Positions 51,349-58,856 of a DNA stretch of 64,000 nt are shown piece by piece; positions within the stretch are counted from its first letter, which is position 1, and the number at the start of each line of letters is the position of its first letter. Location: the NCBI GenBank assembly GCA_048393055.1, contig DBFJJS010000012.1, positions 124,001 through 188,000 of the forward strand, written 5' to 3'. The notes under the pieces were generated by a model. It was not told the origin of the DNA. It did not search any database and saw only the letters and a list, made by a program, of their open reading frames with translations. The position numbers and the translations under genes were made by a program. The DNA comes from Faeciplasma sp048393055 (lineage in GTDB: Bacteria; Bacillota; Clostridia; Oscillospirales; Ruminococcaceae).

Positions 51349-51822
51349 TTAATCTTCAATGGTTATAGATTTAATGCGCTGTGGCTTTATGGGCTTGTCA
51401 TTGTAATCGGTTTTAACAGAGGCTATTTCGTCTACGACGTCCATGCCCTCTACTACCTTTCCGAACGCGGCGTACTGCCCGTCGAGATGAGGCGCGTCCT
51501 TATGCATGATGAAAAACTGCGAGGAAGCGGAATTTGGGTTTTGCGACCTTGCCATTGAGATAACCCCTCTTTCGTGGCGGATGGTGTTGTTCACGCCGTT
51601 TGCCTTGAACTCGCCCTTTATTTTCTTATCCGAGCCGCCGAATCCTGTCCCGAGCGGGTCGCCGCCCTGGATCATGAACCCGCTTATGACGCGGTGGAAG
51701 ATAAGCCCGTCGTAGAAGTGGTTTTTAACAAGTTCCTCAAAGTTCGCGACGGTTATGGGAGCCTGGTCGGGATAAAGCTCCAGCTTTATTTTTTTGCCGT
51801 TTTCCATTTCGATTGTAACCAT
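51349..51822 (-). CDS. Peptidyl-prolyl cis-trans isomerase, cyclophilin type
   Basis: I choose ATG 51822 (MVTIEMENGKKI, 157 aa), with AGAGGAT upstream. The cyclophilin motifs are intact: FHRVISGFMIQGGDPLGTG with the catalytic Arg, SMARSQNPNSASSQFFIMHKDAPHLDGQYAAFGKV. It speeds proline isomerisation of cytoplasmic proteins, and lacks a signal. It differs from the altered, membrane-bound cyclophilin at 18.3-19.1 kb. It lies between a lipoprotein gene and uvrC. Confidence 0.93.
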   Translation of the reverse strand: MVTIEMENGKKIKLELYPDQAPITVANFEELVKNHFYDGLIFHRVISGFMIQGGDPLGTGFGGSDKKIKGEFKANGVNNTIRHERGVISMARSQNPNSASSQFFIMHKDAPHLDGQYAAFGKVVEGMDVVDEIASVKTDYNDKPIKPQRIKSITIED

Positions 51823-51859
51823 AACATATCCTCTTTTCTGAAAATTTTGCGCCTGCACA

Positions 51860-52663
51860 TCAGAAATAATCGTCAGGCTCGACCTCTGTAAGCCCGTCCG
51901 GGATAGACATATCCATTTCCGAGGTATCAGACTCTATTATTTCAAAGCTGTACCAGTAGTAAGAGCCGAACTCCGGACTTACGTCCGATACCGTAATATT
52001 TCCGCCGGGGAAGAACGTCCATGTTGAAACAAGAGAACCACCGTGAGCGCTCACGGTGTACACCTCCGTGACTGTGCCGTCGTCGGAAGTATCAGTGGAA
52101 TAAAAGCTATAATTGTCCAAGCCGTAGCCAAAGTTTGCAGTGCCTTCGCCGGGAGAGCGCGCGTAGCTGTAATACGTCAATGCGTCGAGGTCAACTACCG
52201 TAACCGTGTCGCCGCTCATTATTATTTTTTGAGAATCGTTTATGTATACGGCGTTATCGCCGTCCACATAATATTCGCGCTGTACGCTCGAGGTAGTTTC
52301 ATTGTCGTACGATACCGCTTCTATCAGCTTTGCGTGAACCTTATTTGAGTTTAAAAGGTTCAAAAGCTCCGGCGCTCTCAGTCCAAGCTCTTCGATAGAT
52401 ACGTTTTCATCATCCTGTCCGTCCTGTCCGTCCGTTTGAGAGGCTGCGGTTTCATCCGCGTCGGTTGTGACCGGAGCTTCTGTAGCTACGGTTGCAGCGG
52501 TTGAAACCGGCAAAGATTCCGCGATAGCAGAGGTTTCGCTCCGGCTTACAGTATTGTCCGGAGTTCCGCCGCTTGCGGCAGGCTCGTCCGCAACGCTGTT
52601 ACCGCAGCTGCAAAGCATCGCAATCGCTGTTAAAATTGCGGCTGCATACGTAATTTTTCTCAT
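51860..52663 (-). CDS. Lipoprotein of unknown function
   Basis: The 267-residue product has a lipoprotein signal ending in LCSC (Cys20), a long Thr/Ala/Ser/Asp-rich spacer (about 25-85) and a C-terminal beta-rich domain (about 95-267). The domain resembles LolA/LppX-like lipoprotein folds in strand pattern (VSYDNETTSSVQREYYVDGDNAVYIND), but I cannot assign a family. It starts an operon that continues through cyclophilin and uvrC; its promoter is at 52716-52744. Confidence 0.7.
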   Translation of the reverse strand: MRKITYAAAILTAIAMLCSCGNSVADEPAASGGTPDNTVSRSETSAIAESLPVSTAATVATEAPVTTDADETAASQTDGQDGQDDENVSIEELGLRAPELLNLLNSNKVHAKLIEAVSYDNETTSSVQREYYVDGDNAVYINDSQKIIMSGDTVTVVDLDALTYYSYARSPGEGTANFGYGLDNYSFYSTDTSDDGTVTEVYTVSAHGGSLVSTWTFFPGGNITVSDVSPEFGSYYWYSFEIIESDTSEMDMSIPDGLTEVEPDDYF

Positions 52664-52715
52664 AATATCACCCTTTCAACGGCAAAAAGCCGATCATTAC
52701 ATACAATTAAAAATT

Positions 52716-52744
52716 ATTATACACTATTTTCCGATGCGTTTCAA
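52716..52744 (-). promoter_or_regulatory. Promoter for lipoprotein-cyclophilin-uvrC
   Basis: On the minus strand TTGAAA (52744-52739), 17 bp, and TATAAT (52721-52716). Confidence 0.7.
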
Positions 52745-52842
52745 GTGCGCCTGCTAAAATGAAAACGTCTCGCAAGATAAGCATGAATAATTTTTATTGC
52801 AGCTGCAAAGCATAATACAAAACAACAAAAAGAGGGGATAAA

Positions 52843-53874
52843 ATGGCGAAACGGGTAGGCAGATCAACAATATACCCTGACAGCAAAATCGGTATTTCAG
52901 GATACGCCGCAGTCGGCGGAAAAAAAGAGGGCGATGGTCCTTACGGCGGCTGCTACGATTATATAGACAAGGACGACCGCTTCGGACAGGACAGCTTTGA
53001 AGCGGCGGAAAGCGCCATGCAGGGGCTTGCTTTGCAGACGGTTCTGGAGAAGTGCCGCCTAAGCTCTGAGGAGCTTCCGCTTATGTTTGGAGGTGATCTG
53101 CTCAATCAGTGCATAGGAACAAGCTTTGGAGTGCTGGATTTCAACGTCCCTTTCATAGGGATATACGGCGCATGCTCTACCATTTCTGAGGGAATACTGC
53201 TAGCTTCGATAGCGGTGGATTCCGGCGCGGCAAAAAGAGCGGCTGCAATAACCTCTTCGCATTTTTGCACGGCTGAAAGGCAGTACCGTCTGCCGCTCGA
53301 CTACGGCGGGCAGCGCACCCCTACCTCGCAGTGGACCGCAACCGCATCTGGGGCGGTGATACTTGAGCAGGACGGGCCTGCGCCATATATAAGGGCGGTT
53401 ACGGTGGGAAGTATGGCTGACGCAGGAATTAAGGACGCAAACAATATGGGTGCGGCAATGGCTCCGGCTGCATACGGCACTATAAATCAGTTTTTAAGCG
53501 ACAGCGGGATGGATATAGACGATTTTGACGCCGTTGTCACCGGAGACCTAGGCGAGGTTGGATCAAGGCTTCTGTGCAGGCTTTTTTATGAGCACAACGG
53601 TGTCAGGACGGCAGAAAAAATGGAAAAAAAGCATCTTGACTGCGGATGCATGATTTACAGCGAGGAGCAGGATGTGCACGCCGGAGGCTCAGGCTGCGGC
53701 TGCGCGGCAAGCATGCTTTGCGGGCACTTTCTGCCCAGGCTTCGATCGGGGGAGCTGAAAAACATACTGTTTGCCGCCACCGGGGCGTTATTGTCTCCGA
53801 CGTCTACGCAGCAGGGAAGAAGCATTCCTTCGATATCTCATCTTGCGTGGCTGTCGTCCGAGGTGCAGAAGTAA
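52843..53874 (+). CDS. spoVAD: Stage V sporulation protein AD
   Basis: The 343-residue thiolase-fold protein has the SpoVAD pattern (IYPDSKIGISGYAAVGGKKEGDGP; FGQDSFEAAESAMQ; VPFIGIYGACSTISEGI; HAGGSGCGCAASMLCG). SpoVAD binds dipicolinic acid and belongs to the channel complex that loads it into the forespore. AGAGGGGAT precedes the ATG. It is followed by spoVAE at 33 bp. spoVAC, normally upstream, is not present beside it. Confidence 0.95.
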   Translation: MAKRVGRSTIYPDSKIGISGYAAVGGKKEGDGPYGGCYDYIDKDDRFGQDSFEAAESAMQGLALQTVLEKCRLSSEELPLMFGGDLLNQCIGTSFGVLDFNVPFIGIYGACSTISEGILLASIAVDSGAAKRAAAITSSHFCTAERQYRLPLDYGGQRTPTSQWTATASGAVILEQDGPAPYIRAVTVGSMADAGIKDANNMGAAMAPAAYGTINQFLSDSGMDIDDFDAVVTGDLGEVGSRLLCRLFYEHNGVRTAEKMEKKHLDCGCMIYSEEQDVHAGGSGCGCAASMLCGHFLPRLRSGELKNILFAATGALLSPTSTQQGRSIPSISHLAWLSSEVQK

Positions 53875-53907
53875 AAAGTAAGGAATTGAGAGGTATGAGA
53901 AAATCAC

Positions 53908-54264
53908 ATGCAATATATATGGGCGTTTTTAGTTGGCGGACTGCTTTGCGCCATCGGGCAGCTGCTTATAGACTACACAAAGCTGACTCCGGCAAGGATT
54001 CTTGTGGCGTATGTCGTCGCGGGGGTCGCTCTGGGCGCGCTGGGAGTATATGAGCCGCTTGTGGAGTTTGCCGGAGCTGGGGCAAGTGTGCCCCTGACGG
54101 GCTTCGGAAACCTGATGGCAAAGGGCGTAAGGGAAGCTGTAGACGAAAAGGGCTTTCTTGGAATTTTCACGGGAGGACTCACCGCAGGTGCTGCGGGAAT
54201 CACCGCCGCAATGATACTTGCGCTTGTCATAGCCGCGCTTTTTCGTCCAAAAAGCAAAAGTTAG
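53908..54264 (+). CDS. spoVAE: Stage V sporulation protein AE (SpoVAEb)
   Basis: The 118-residue membrane protein has three to four hydrophobic segments and the conserved LIDYTKLTPARILVAYVVAGV and GFGNLMAKGVREAVDEKGFLGIFTGGLTAGAAGITAAM. It is a membrane part of the dipicolinic-acid channel. It lies downstream of spoVAD. Its ribosome site is weak (GAGAGG at about 14 bases). Confidence 0.93.
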   Translation: MQYIWAFLVGGLLCAIGQLLIDYTKLTPARILVAYVVAGVALGALGVYEPLVEFAGAGASVPLTGFGNLMAKGVREAVDEKGFLGIFTGGLTAGAAGITAAMILALVIAALFRPKSKS

Positions 54265-54304
54265 GCACAAAAAGGCGCGTTTATCGAATACTAAAACAAA
54301 AATG

Positions 54305-54327
54305 CCCCGTACAAAGCCTGTACGGGG
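54305..54327 (+). terminator. Terminator-like hairpin after spoVAE
   Basis: CCCCGTACA (54305-54313) pairs perfectly with TGTACGGGG (54319-54327) across a 5-base loop. The following T-run is interrupted. Confidence 0.65.
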
Positions 54328-54468
54328 TTGCTTATTTCCGTAAAGCCGCCTTTGATTTTGCATTCTTTCAGCCTGAGCGCATACATAAGCTGAGAAAATT
54401 TTTCCCATTGGCATGTTGCGGCCAACGGGTTTCACAAAAACATATTATTCGGCATTTGGACGAACGGC

Positions 54469-54498
54469 AAAGCAGAGGGTCGAAAAACCCTCTGCTTT
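54469..54498 (-). terminator. Hairpin downstream of the VPETG protein gene
   Basis: AAAGCAGAGGGT (54469-54480) pairs perfectly with ACCCTCTGCTTT (54487-54498) across a 6-base loop. It is symmetrical and could act on both strands; the minus-strand T-run is short. Confidence 0.7.
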
Positions 54499-54531
54499 AG
54501 AAAATATGAAAAAACCATTAGCGCTTAGAAA

Positions 54532-55182
54532 TTATCTCTTTTTAAATAATGCCGCAGCCGCGAGAGCTATAACGGCGGGAACAACCGCCAGCACCAAGCC
54601 TGTTTCAGGAACGGCGGTATCGTCCGATGAAGTCTGCTCAGCGTCAGACTCCGTATCAGCCGCCGGAGTTTCAGGTTCAGAGGCCTCGGGTTCGGAAGCT
54701 TCCGGCTCGGAAGCGCCGGTAGAAATAGTGAATCCGGTCAAAACAGTTCCGGCAGAGGCCTGGAGCGTAAGGTTGCACCATTCGTAGCCGTCCAATACAA
54801 ACGGATCGGAAATCAGCGAAGCGGCGGGAACTGTCGCGGTAGTGACGTCGCCCTCCGTGGTGACGGTCAGGTCGGTAGCCCTTATTTCGCCGATGCTGCT
54901 CTGGAAGCCGATAGCAGTGATTTCTCCGCCTGTGTAGGTGAGAGTGACGATTGCGCCGTCCTCCTGCAAAGCCGCCATAATAGCGTCAAACTCGGTTGAG
55001 TTTACCCAGTTTGTACTCAGCTTGTCGGTGTACCAGTCGCCGGTAAGCTCAACTCCGTCGGCGAGGACCTTGCCGTCAAAGTCCTGACCGGAGGTAGCGG
55101 TCATCGAATAGTCGGCAAAAGCTGTTACGGACAGCGCCATAACCAGCATAAGAGCCATTGCAGTCGCTATAATTTTCTTCAT
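54532..55182 (-). CDS. Secreted surface protein with VPETG-type cell-wall sorting signal
   Basis: I start at ATG 55182 (216 aa), preceded by AAGGGGGA; an in-frame start 24 codons earlier has no site. The signal peptide (1 to about 22) is followed by a beta-rich domain (about 25-155). A SEPEASEPEASEPE linker follows, then VPETG (about 192-196), a hydrophobic stretch (LVLAVVPAVIALAAAALF) and KKR. This is the layout of sortase substrates, with Val replacing Leu in LPxTG. No sortase gene is nearby. Function of the N-terminal domain is unknown. Confidence 0.72.
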   Translation of the reverse strand: MKKIIATAMALMLVMALSVTAFADYSMTATSGQDFDGKVLADGVELTGDWYTDKLSTNWVNSTEFDAIMAALQEDGAIVTLTYTGGEITAIGFQSSIGEIRATDLTVTTEGDVTTATVPAASLISDPFVLDGYEWCNLTLQASAGTVLTGFTISTGASEPEASEPEASEPETPAADTESDAEQTSSDDTAVPETGLVLAVVPAVIALAAAALFKKR

Positions 55183-55351
55183 GATGAGTTTCCCCCTTAA
55201 GATAAAATTTATATATAAACCACGAATTTCCGACTGATGCCAGGACAAATTCACAATTTATATCAAAGAAAAAGGCGTTTAAATCCGTACTCTTGACGAA
55301 AAGCGCCGCGGCGTTTTGAGAGCGTCTCAAGCAAAATCTTATTTTGCTTAT
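55183..55351 (-). promoter_or_regulatory. Long leader of the VPETG protein gene
   Basis: The promoter below leaves an mRNA leader of about 165 nt on the minus strand. It contains a hairpin AGCAAAATAAGATTTTGCTT close to the start point, then GACGCTC...AACGCCGCGGCG and a short A/T-rich stretch before AAGGGGGA. No known riboswitch is matched by eye. The rest of the 364 bp gene-free gap (55183-55546) is the promoter and the MATE terminator. Confidence 0.35.
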
Positions 55352-55380
55352 AATATACCACAGCACAATTAATGTGTCAA
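55352..55380 (-). promoter_or_regulatory. Promoter for the VPETG surface protein
   Basis: On the minus strand TTGACA (55380-55375), 17 bp, and TATATT (55357-55352). Confidence 0.75.
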
Positions 55381-55502
55381 TACTTATTTAATATTGCAAT
55401 ATAATTTTATGCATATTCGCTAAAATATTCGTCCCGATTCTGCGCACTAAAATGCAAGGGCGTGTTTGCTTTCCGGTATGTAGCATATTCATTACGCAAA
55501 AA

Positions 55503-55532
55503 ATCCCGCTGCACAAACATGTGTAGCGGGAT
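55503..55532 (-). terminator. Terminator of the MATE gene
   Basis: ATCCCGCTGCACA (55503-55515) pairs with TGTGTAGCGGGAT (55520-55532), with one G-T pair. On the minus strand it is followed by T6. Confidence 0.85.
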
Positions 55533-55546
55533 GCCGAAAAACGTTA

Positions 55547-56959
55547 TTACTTATATTCCCCGTTTGCCTTTGCCTTTTTGCATATCCTTCCGAAAATAAT
55601 GATAAAGCATATCGTATGCGAAATGGTAGCCATTATCCAGGATATCGGGTACGACAGGAACAAAACGGTGAGGGACTTATGCGGGTCATAGTTGCATTCG
55701 ATCTTGTACTGGGCAAAGTATGTATATATCCACACTATCCTGAAGCCGCACACAAACAGTATAGTGGTTATTGTCGGCAGTATGGAATGACCTATGCCGC
55801 GCAGCATTCCGACCATAACGTCCATCATTCCGTCCAGGAAGTATGTCAGAAGAATTACCGACATTCGCGTTATTCCGAACGCTACTTCCTCCTGAACACT
55901 GGTGTAAATCGACATAAGCCGGTCGTCTAAGAGCTTTGCTATCAAACCAGTTGACAATCCGACGATAGTCACCAGACCCATACATTCAAAGGCAATTGTC
56001 TTTATCCTGCGGTACTGCTTTGCGCCGAAGTTCTGCCCCGTAAAGGTTATAGCCGCCTGATACACCGAGTTCATGGCGTTATAAATAAAGCCCTCGATGT
56101 TCGCGCCCGCTCCGCTTCCTGCCATTGCGGCATCTCCGAAGAAGTTTACTGACGATTGGATGATTACGTTTGAAATCGAAAAGATAGAGCCCTGAACGCC
56201 CGCGGGGATTCCCACGGAGGCAATATGCAAAAGCTTATCCATATGTATTCTCAGCTTTTTTATATGAAGCTTTATCGGGCCGTCCGTTCTTATAAGGCAG
56301 ATAACTACCAGCACAGCCGAAATTGCCTGAGATATTATCGTCGCTATCGCAACTCCCGCCACATCCAGCTTAAACACTATTACAAATACGAGATTTAATA
56401 TTATGTTTACTATGCCGGAAACGGTGAGATAATATAAAGGACGCTTGTTGTCTCCTATGGCTCTGAGTATTGCGGCTCCGAAGTTGTAGAGCATGTTTGC
56501 GGGCATACCGATAAAGTAAATTTTAACATAGAGCGCCGAAAGGTCTATAACGTTATCGGGCGAGTCCATCAGCTCTAAAAGACCTCTTGCTGTGAAGAAT
56601 CCGAATATGCCTACCACAACGCCGCATATTATTGAGATTGCAATCGAGGTATGCACCGCCTCGCTGACGTCCTTCATCCTGCCGGCTCCGAAGTGCTGGG
56701 CAACTACCACGCTTGTGCCTACTGACAGCCCCATAAATACGTTTACTATAAGGTTGATAAGCGAACCCGTCGAACTTACCGCCGCAAGCGACGTTTCGCT
56801 GCCCCAGCGTCCGACGACTATGATATCGGCGGCGTTGTATAAAAGCTGAAGCGTTCCCATGAGGATAAGCGGGATTGTAAATCTGATTATTTTGGGGAAC
56901 AGCGCGCCTGTCGTCATATCCATAGTGGAGACGGCAAGCCTTTTCGATCTACCAAACAA
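55547..56959 (-). CDS. MATE-family efflux transporter
   Basis: The 470-residue protein has twelve hydrophobic segments in two halves (IIRFTIPLILMGTLQLLYNAADIIVVGRWGSETSLAAV; IHMDKLLHIASVGIPAGVQGSIFSISNVIIQS). MATE proteins export drugs or metabolites in exchange for Na+ or H+. The pattern fits the DinF/NorM-related branch common in Clostridia. It stands alone behind its promoter. Substrate unknown. Confidence 0.93.
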   Translation of the reverse strand: MFGRSKRLAVSTMDMTTGALFPKIIRFTIPLILMGTLQLLYNAADIIVVGRWGSETSLAAVSSTGSLINLIVNVFMGLSVGTSVVVAQHFGAGRMKDVSEAVHTSIAISIICGVVVGIFGFFTARGLLELMDSPDNVIDLSALYVKIYFIGMPANMLYNFGAAILRAIGDNKRPLYYLTVSGIVNIILNLVFVIVFKLDVAGVAIATIISQAISAVLVVICLIRTDGPIKLHIKKLRIHMDKLLHIASVGIPAGVQGSIFSISNVIIQSSVNFFGDAAMAGSGAGANIEGFIYNAMNSVYQAAITFTGQNFGAKQYRRIKTIAFECMGLVTIVGLSTGLIAKLLDDRLMSIYTSVQEEVAFGITRMSVILLTYFLDGMMDVMVGMLRGIGHSILPTITTILFVCGFRIVWIYTYFAQYKIECNYDPHKSLTVLFLSYPISWIMATISHTICFIIIFGRICKKAKANGEYK

Positions 56960-57024
56960 TACGATTACCTCTCAATCAAAAGCAAAGTAAAGTACTATGC
57001 CGCGCCATATGCGCAGTATTTTTT

Positions 57025-57053
57025 ATAATACTCTTTTACAAGCTATTTTTCAA
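57025..57053 (-). promoter_or_regulatory. Promoter for the MATE gene
   Basis: On the minus strand TTGAAA (57053-57048), 17 bp, and TATTAT (57030-57025). Confidence 0.65.
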
Positions 57054-57070
57054 CAGTTTTTTTCACATTC

Positions 57071-57084
57071 TTGACACTTGTCAA
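57071..57084. promoter_or_regulatory. Perfect palindrome between divergent genes
   Basis: TTGACACTTGTCAA (57071-57084) is an inverted repeat with a 2-bp centre, 18 bp upstream of the MATE -35 and about 54 bp upstream of the thioesterase -35. It could be an operator or a pair of opposed -35 boxes. Confidence 0.4.
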
Positions 57085-57137
57085 ATATTGCGGTTTTAAT
57101 AGTCGTAAATATGTCAAAATGCTTAAATCAAACGGCA

Positions 57138-57166
57138 TTGACACCGGATGTCGTGTGGTTTATACT
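57138..57166 (+). promoter_or_regulatory. Promoter for the thioesterase
   Basis: TTGACA (57138-57143), 17 bp, and TATACT (57161-57166). Confidence 0.75.
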
Positions 57167-57232
57167 TTATTGTAACGCAATTGCGGCAATGAAATTGGTA
57201 TGCTGCTGGATATATAATTATGAGGTGGTTTT

Positions 57233-57649
57233 ATGTTTAAATACCGAAGAAAAGCAAGATATCACGAAACAGACCAAATGGGAATAATACATCACTCCCA
57301 CTATGTCAAGTGGATGGAGGACGGACGCGTTGAATTTTTAAACAGCATCGGCGTGGGATACGCGGAAATCGAAAGGCACGGGATAGTGTCGCCGGTGGTG
57401 TCGCTGTCGGTGGAATACAAGTCACCGGTAAGGTTTGACGAGGAGATAGAGATATCCGTCTATATAAAAGAGTACACCGGAGCTACGCTTGTCATGGGAT
57501 ATGAATTTTTCAACCTCAGCACCGGCAAGGTATGCACCCTTGCGCAGTCAAAGCACTGCTTTGAAAGCGGCGGCATGGTGATATCGCTGAGAAGAAGCCA
57601 TCCCGAATACCACAGCGCACTGCGGAAGGCGATGTTAGACAGCAAATAA
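57233..57649 (+). CDS. Hotdog-fold acyl-CoA thioesterase (YbgC/4HBT family)
   Basis: The 138-residue protein has the YbgC-type signature YHETDQMGIIHHSHYVKWMEDGRVEFL with the catalytic Asp and His, and the central VSLSVEYKSPVRFDEEIEI strand. The family hydrolyses acyl-CoAs or hydroxybenzoyl-CoA. TGAGGTGG precedes the ATG. It is divergent from the MATE gene; the two are not obviously related in function. Confidence 0.92.
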   Translation: MFKYRRKARYHETDQMGIIHHSHYVKWMEDGRVEFLNSIGVGYAEIERHGIVSPVVSLSVEYKSPVRFDEEIEISVYIKEYTGATLVMGYEFFNLSTGKVCTLAQSKHCFESGGMVISLRRSHPEYHSALRKAMLDSK

Positions 57650-57673
57650 AACCAGCCTGCGTCACGGCAATTT

Positions 57674-57707
57674 AAAAAGCCCACGGGGAGTTCCCGAAGG
57701 CTTTTTT
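57674..57707. terminator. Bidirectional terminator between thioesterase and fba
   Basis: AAAAAGCC pairs with GGCTTTTTT, with CGGG/CCCG in the inner stem, A-run left and T6 right. Confidence 0.85.
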
Positions 57708-57731
57708 GTTTTTTTCTGTTTTTATTTTTGA

Positions 57732-58595
57732 TTAAGCCATGCCTATGCAGCCGAAGATCTCCATCTTCTCCTTTACGGTGGCCTTTATGGCGTCTACGCC
57801 GGGGGCAAGTACCTTTCTTGGGTCGAAGCCCTTGCCGGTGAGATCCTTTCCATCCTCAATGTACTTTCTTACAGCGGCTGTGAACGCGATCTGGCACTCG
57901 GTGTTTACGTTGATCTTGGCGACGCCCAGAGAAATAGCTTTCTTTATCATATCCTCGGGGATGCCTGTTCCGCCGTGGAGAACCAAAGGCATATCCTTTA
58001 CCTCTTCCTTGATTGCAGCGAGAACGTCGAAGCGAAGTCCGGGCCAATTTGCGGGATACTTTCCGTGGATGTTTCCGATTCCCGCTGCGAGCATTGTCAC
58101 TCCGAGGTCGGCAATCTGCTTGCACTCCTTGGGATCTGCGCACTCTCCCATTCCGACAACTCCGTCCTCTTCTCCGCCAATAGCGCCTACCTCAGCCTCG
58201 AGCGAAATTCCGAGAATGTCGCAGGTGTTTACAAGAGCAGTGGTGAGCTTGATGTTTTCATCGATCGGGTAATGAGAACCATCGAACATGATTGAGCTGA
58301 AGCCGGCATTTATGCACGCCTTTGCACCCTCAAAGGTTCCGTGGTCAAGGTGAAGCGCAACCGGAACGGTGATTCCCAAATTGTCTATCATTCCCTTTAC
58401 CATACCAACTATCGTAGTATATCCGCACATATACTTTCCCGCGCCCTCCGATACTCCGAGAATTACGGGAGCATTGAGCTCCTGAGCGGTTTGCAAAATA
58501 GCCTTAGTCCATTCCAGATTGTTAATGTTGAACTGACCTACCGCATAGTGCCCGTCGCGCGCCTTGTTGAGCATTTCCTTTGCAGATACTAGCAT
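57732..58595 (-). CDS. fba: Class II fructose-1,6-bisphosphate aldolase
   Basis: The 287-residue zinc enzyme cleaves fructose-1,6-bisphosphate in glycolysis. It has the zinc motif ALHLDHG (about 80-86), FDGSHYPIDEN, GLRFDVL and LVLHGGTGIPEDMI. Catalytic and metal residues appear complete. It is the common class IIB form of Firmicutes, and stands alone. Confidence 0.97.
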   Translation of the reverse strand: MLVSAKEMLNKARDGHYAVGQFNINNLEWTKAILQTAQELNAPVILGVSEGAGKYMCGYTTIVGMVKGMIDNLGITVPVALHLDHGTFEGAKACINAGFSSIMFDGSHYPIDENIKLTTALVNTCDILGISLEAEVGAIGGEEDGVVGMGECADPKECKQIADLGVTMLAAGIGNIHGKYPANWPGLRFDVLAAIKEEVKDMPLVLHGGTGIPEDMIKKAISLGVAKINVNTECQIAFTAAVRKYIEDGKDLTGKGFDPRKVLAPGVDAIKATVKEKMEIFGCIGMA

Positions 58596-58633
58596 TTTTA
58601 TTACCTCCGTGAATAAAATAATCGCTAACTTTT

Positions 58634-58662
58634 AGCATACAGTTTCATTATATATCATTCAA
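58634..58662 (-). promoter_or_regulatory. Candidate promoter for fba
   Basis: On the minus strand TTGAAT (58662-58657), 17 bp, and TATGCT (58639-58634). A nearby TATAAT lacks a spaced -35, so the exact promoter is uncertain. Confidence 0.35.
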
Positions 58663-58856
58663 TCAAAAAAAGCAAACGAAAATGCATAAAAATGAAAAAT
58701 ACAGGGCAATTTTTTCTTTCAGAGGTCATACAGTAAGTTTGCACACAAAATAAATATTCATATGGAAGGATTTTTCAAAGAGTATTTGACCCAGAATGTG
58801 AAATGATATGAATAGCATGTATACAGCATTAAGTACACTATGAAAGGCGTGATAAA

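Noticed and set aside
52791..52817. Possible sigma-G promoter before spoVAD (GCATG and CATAATA)
   Set aside because: The -10 looks right but the spacing (15 bp) does not fit the sigma-G pattern, so it is not reported as a feature.
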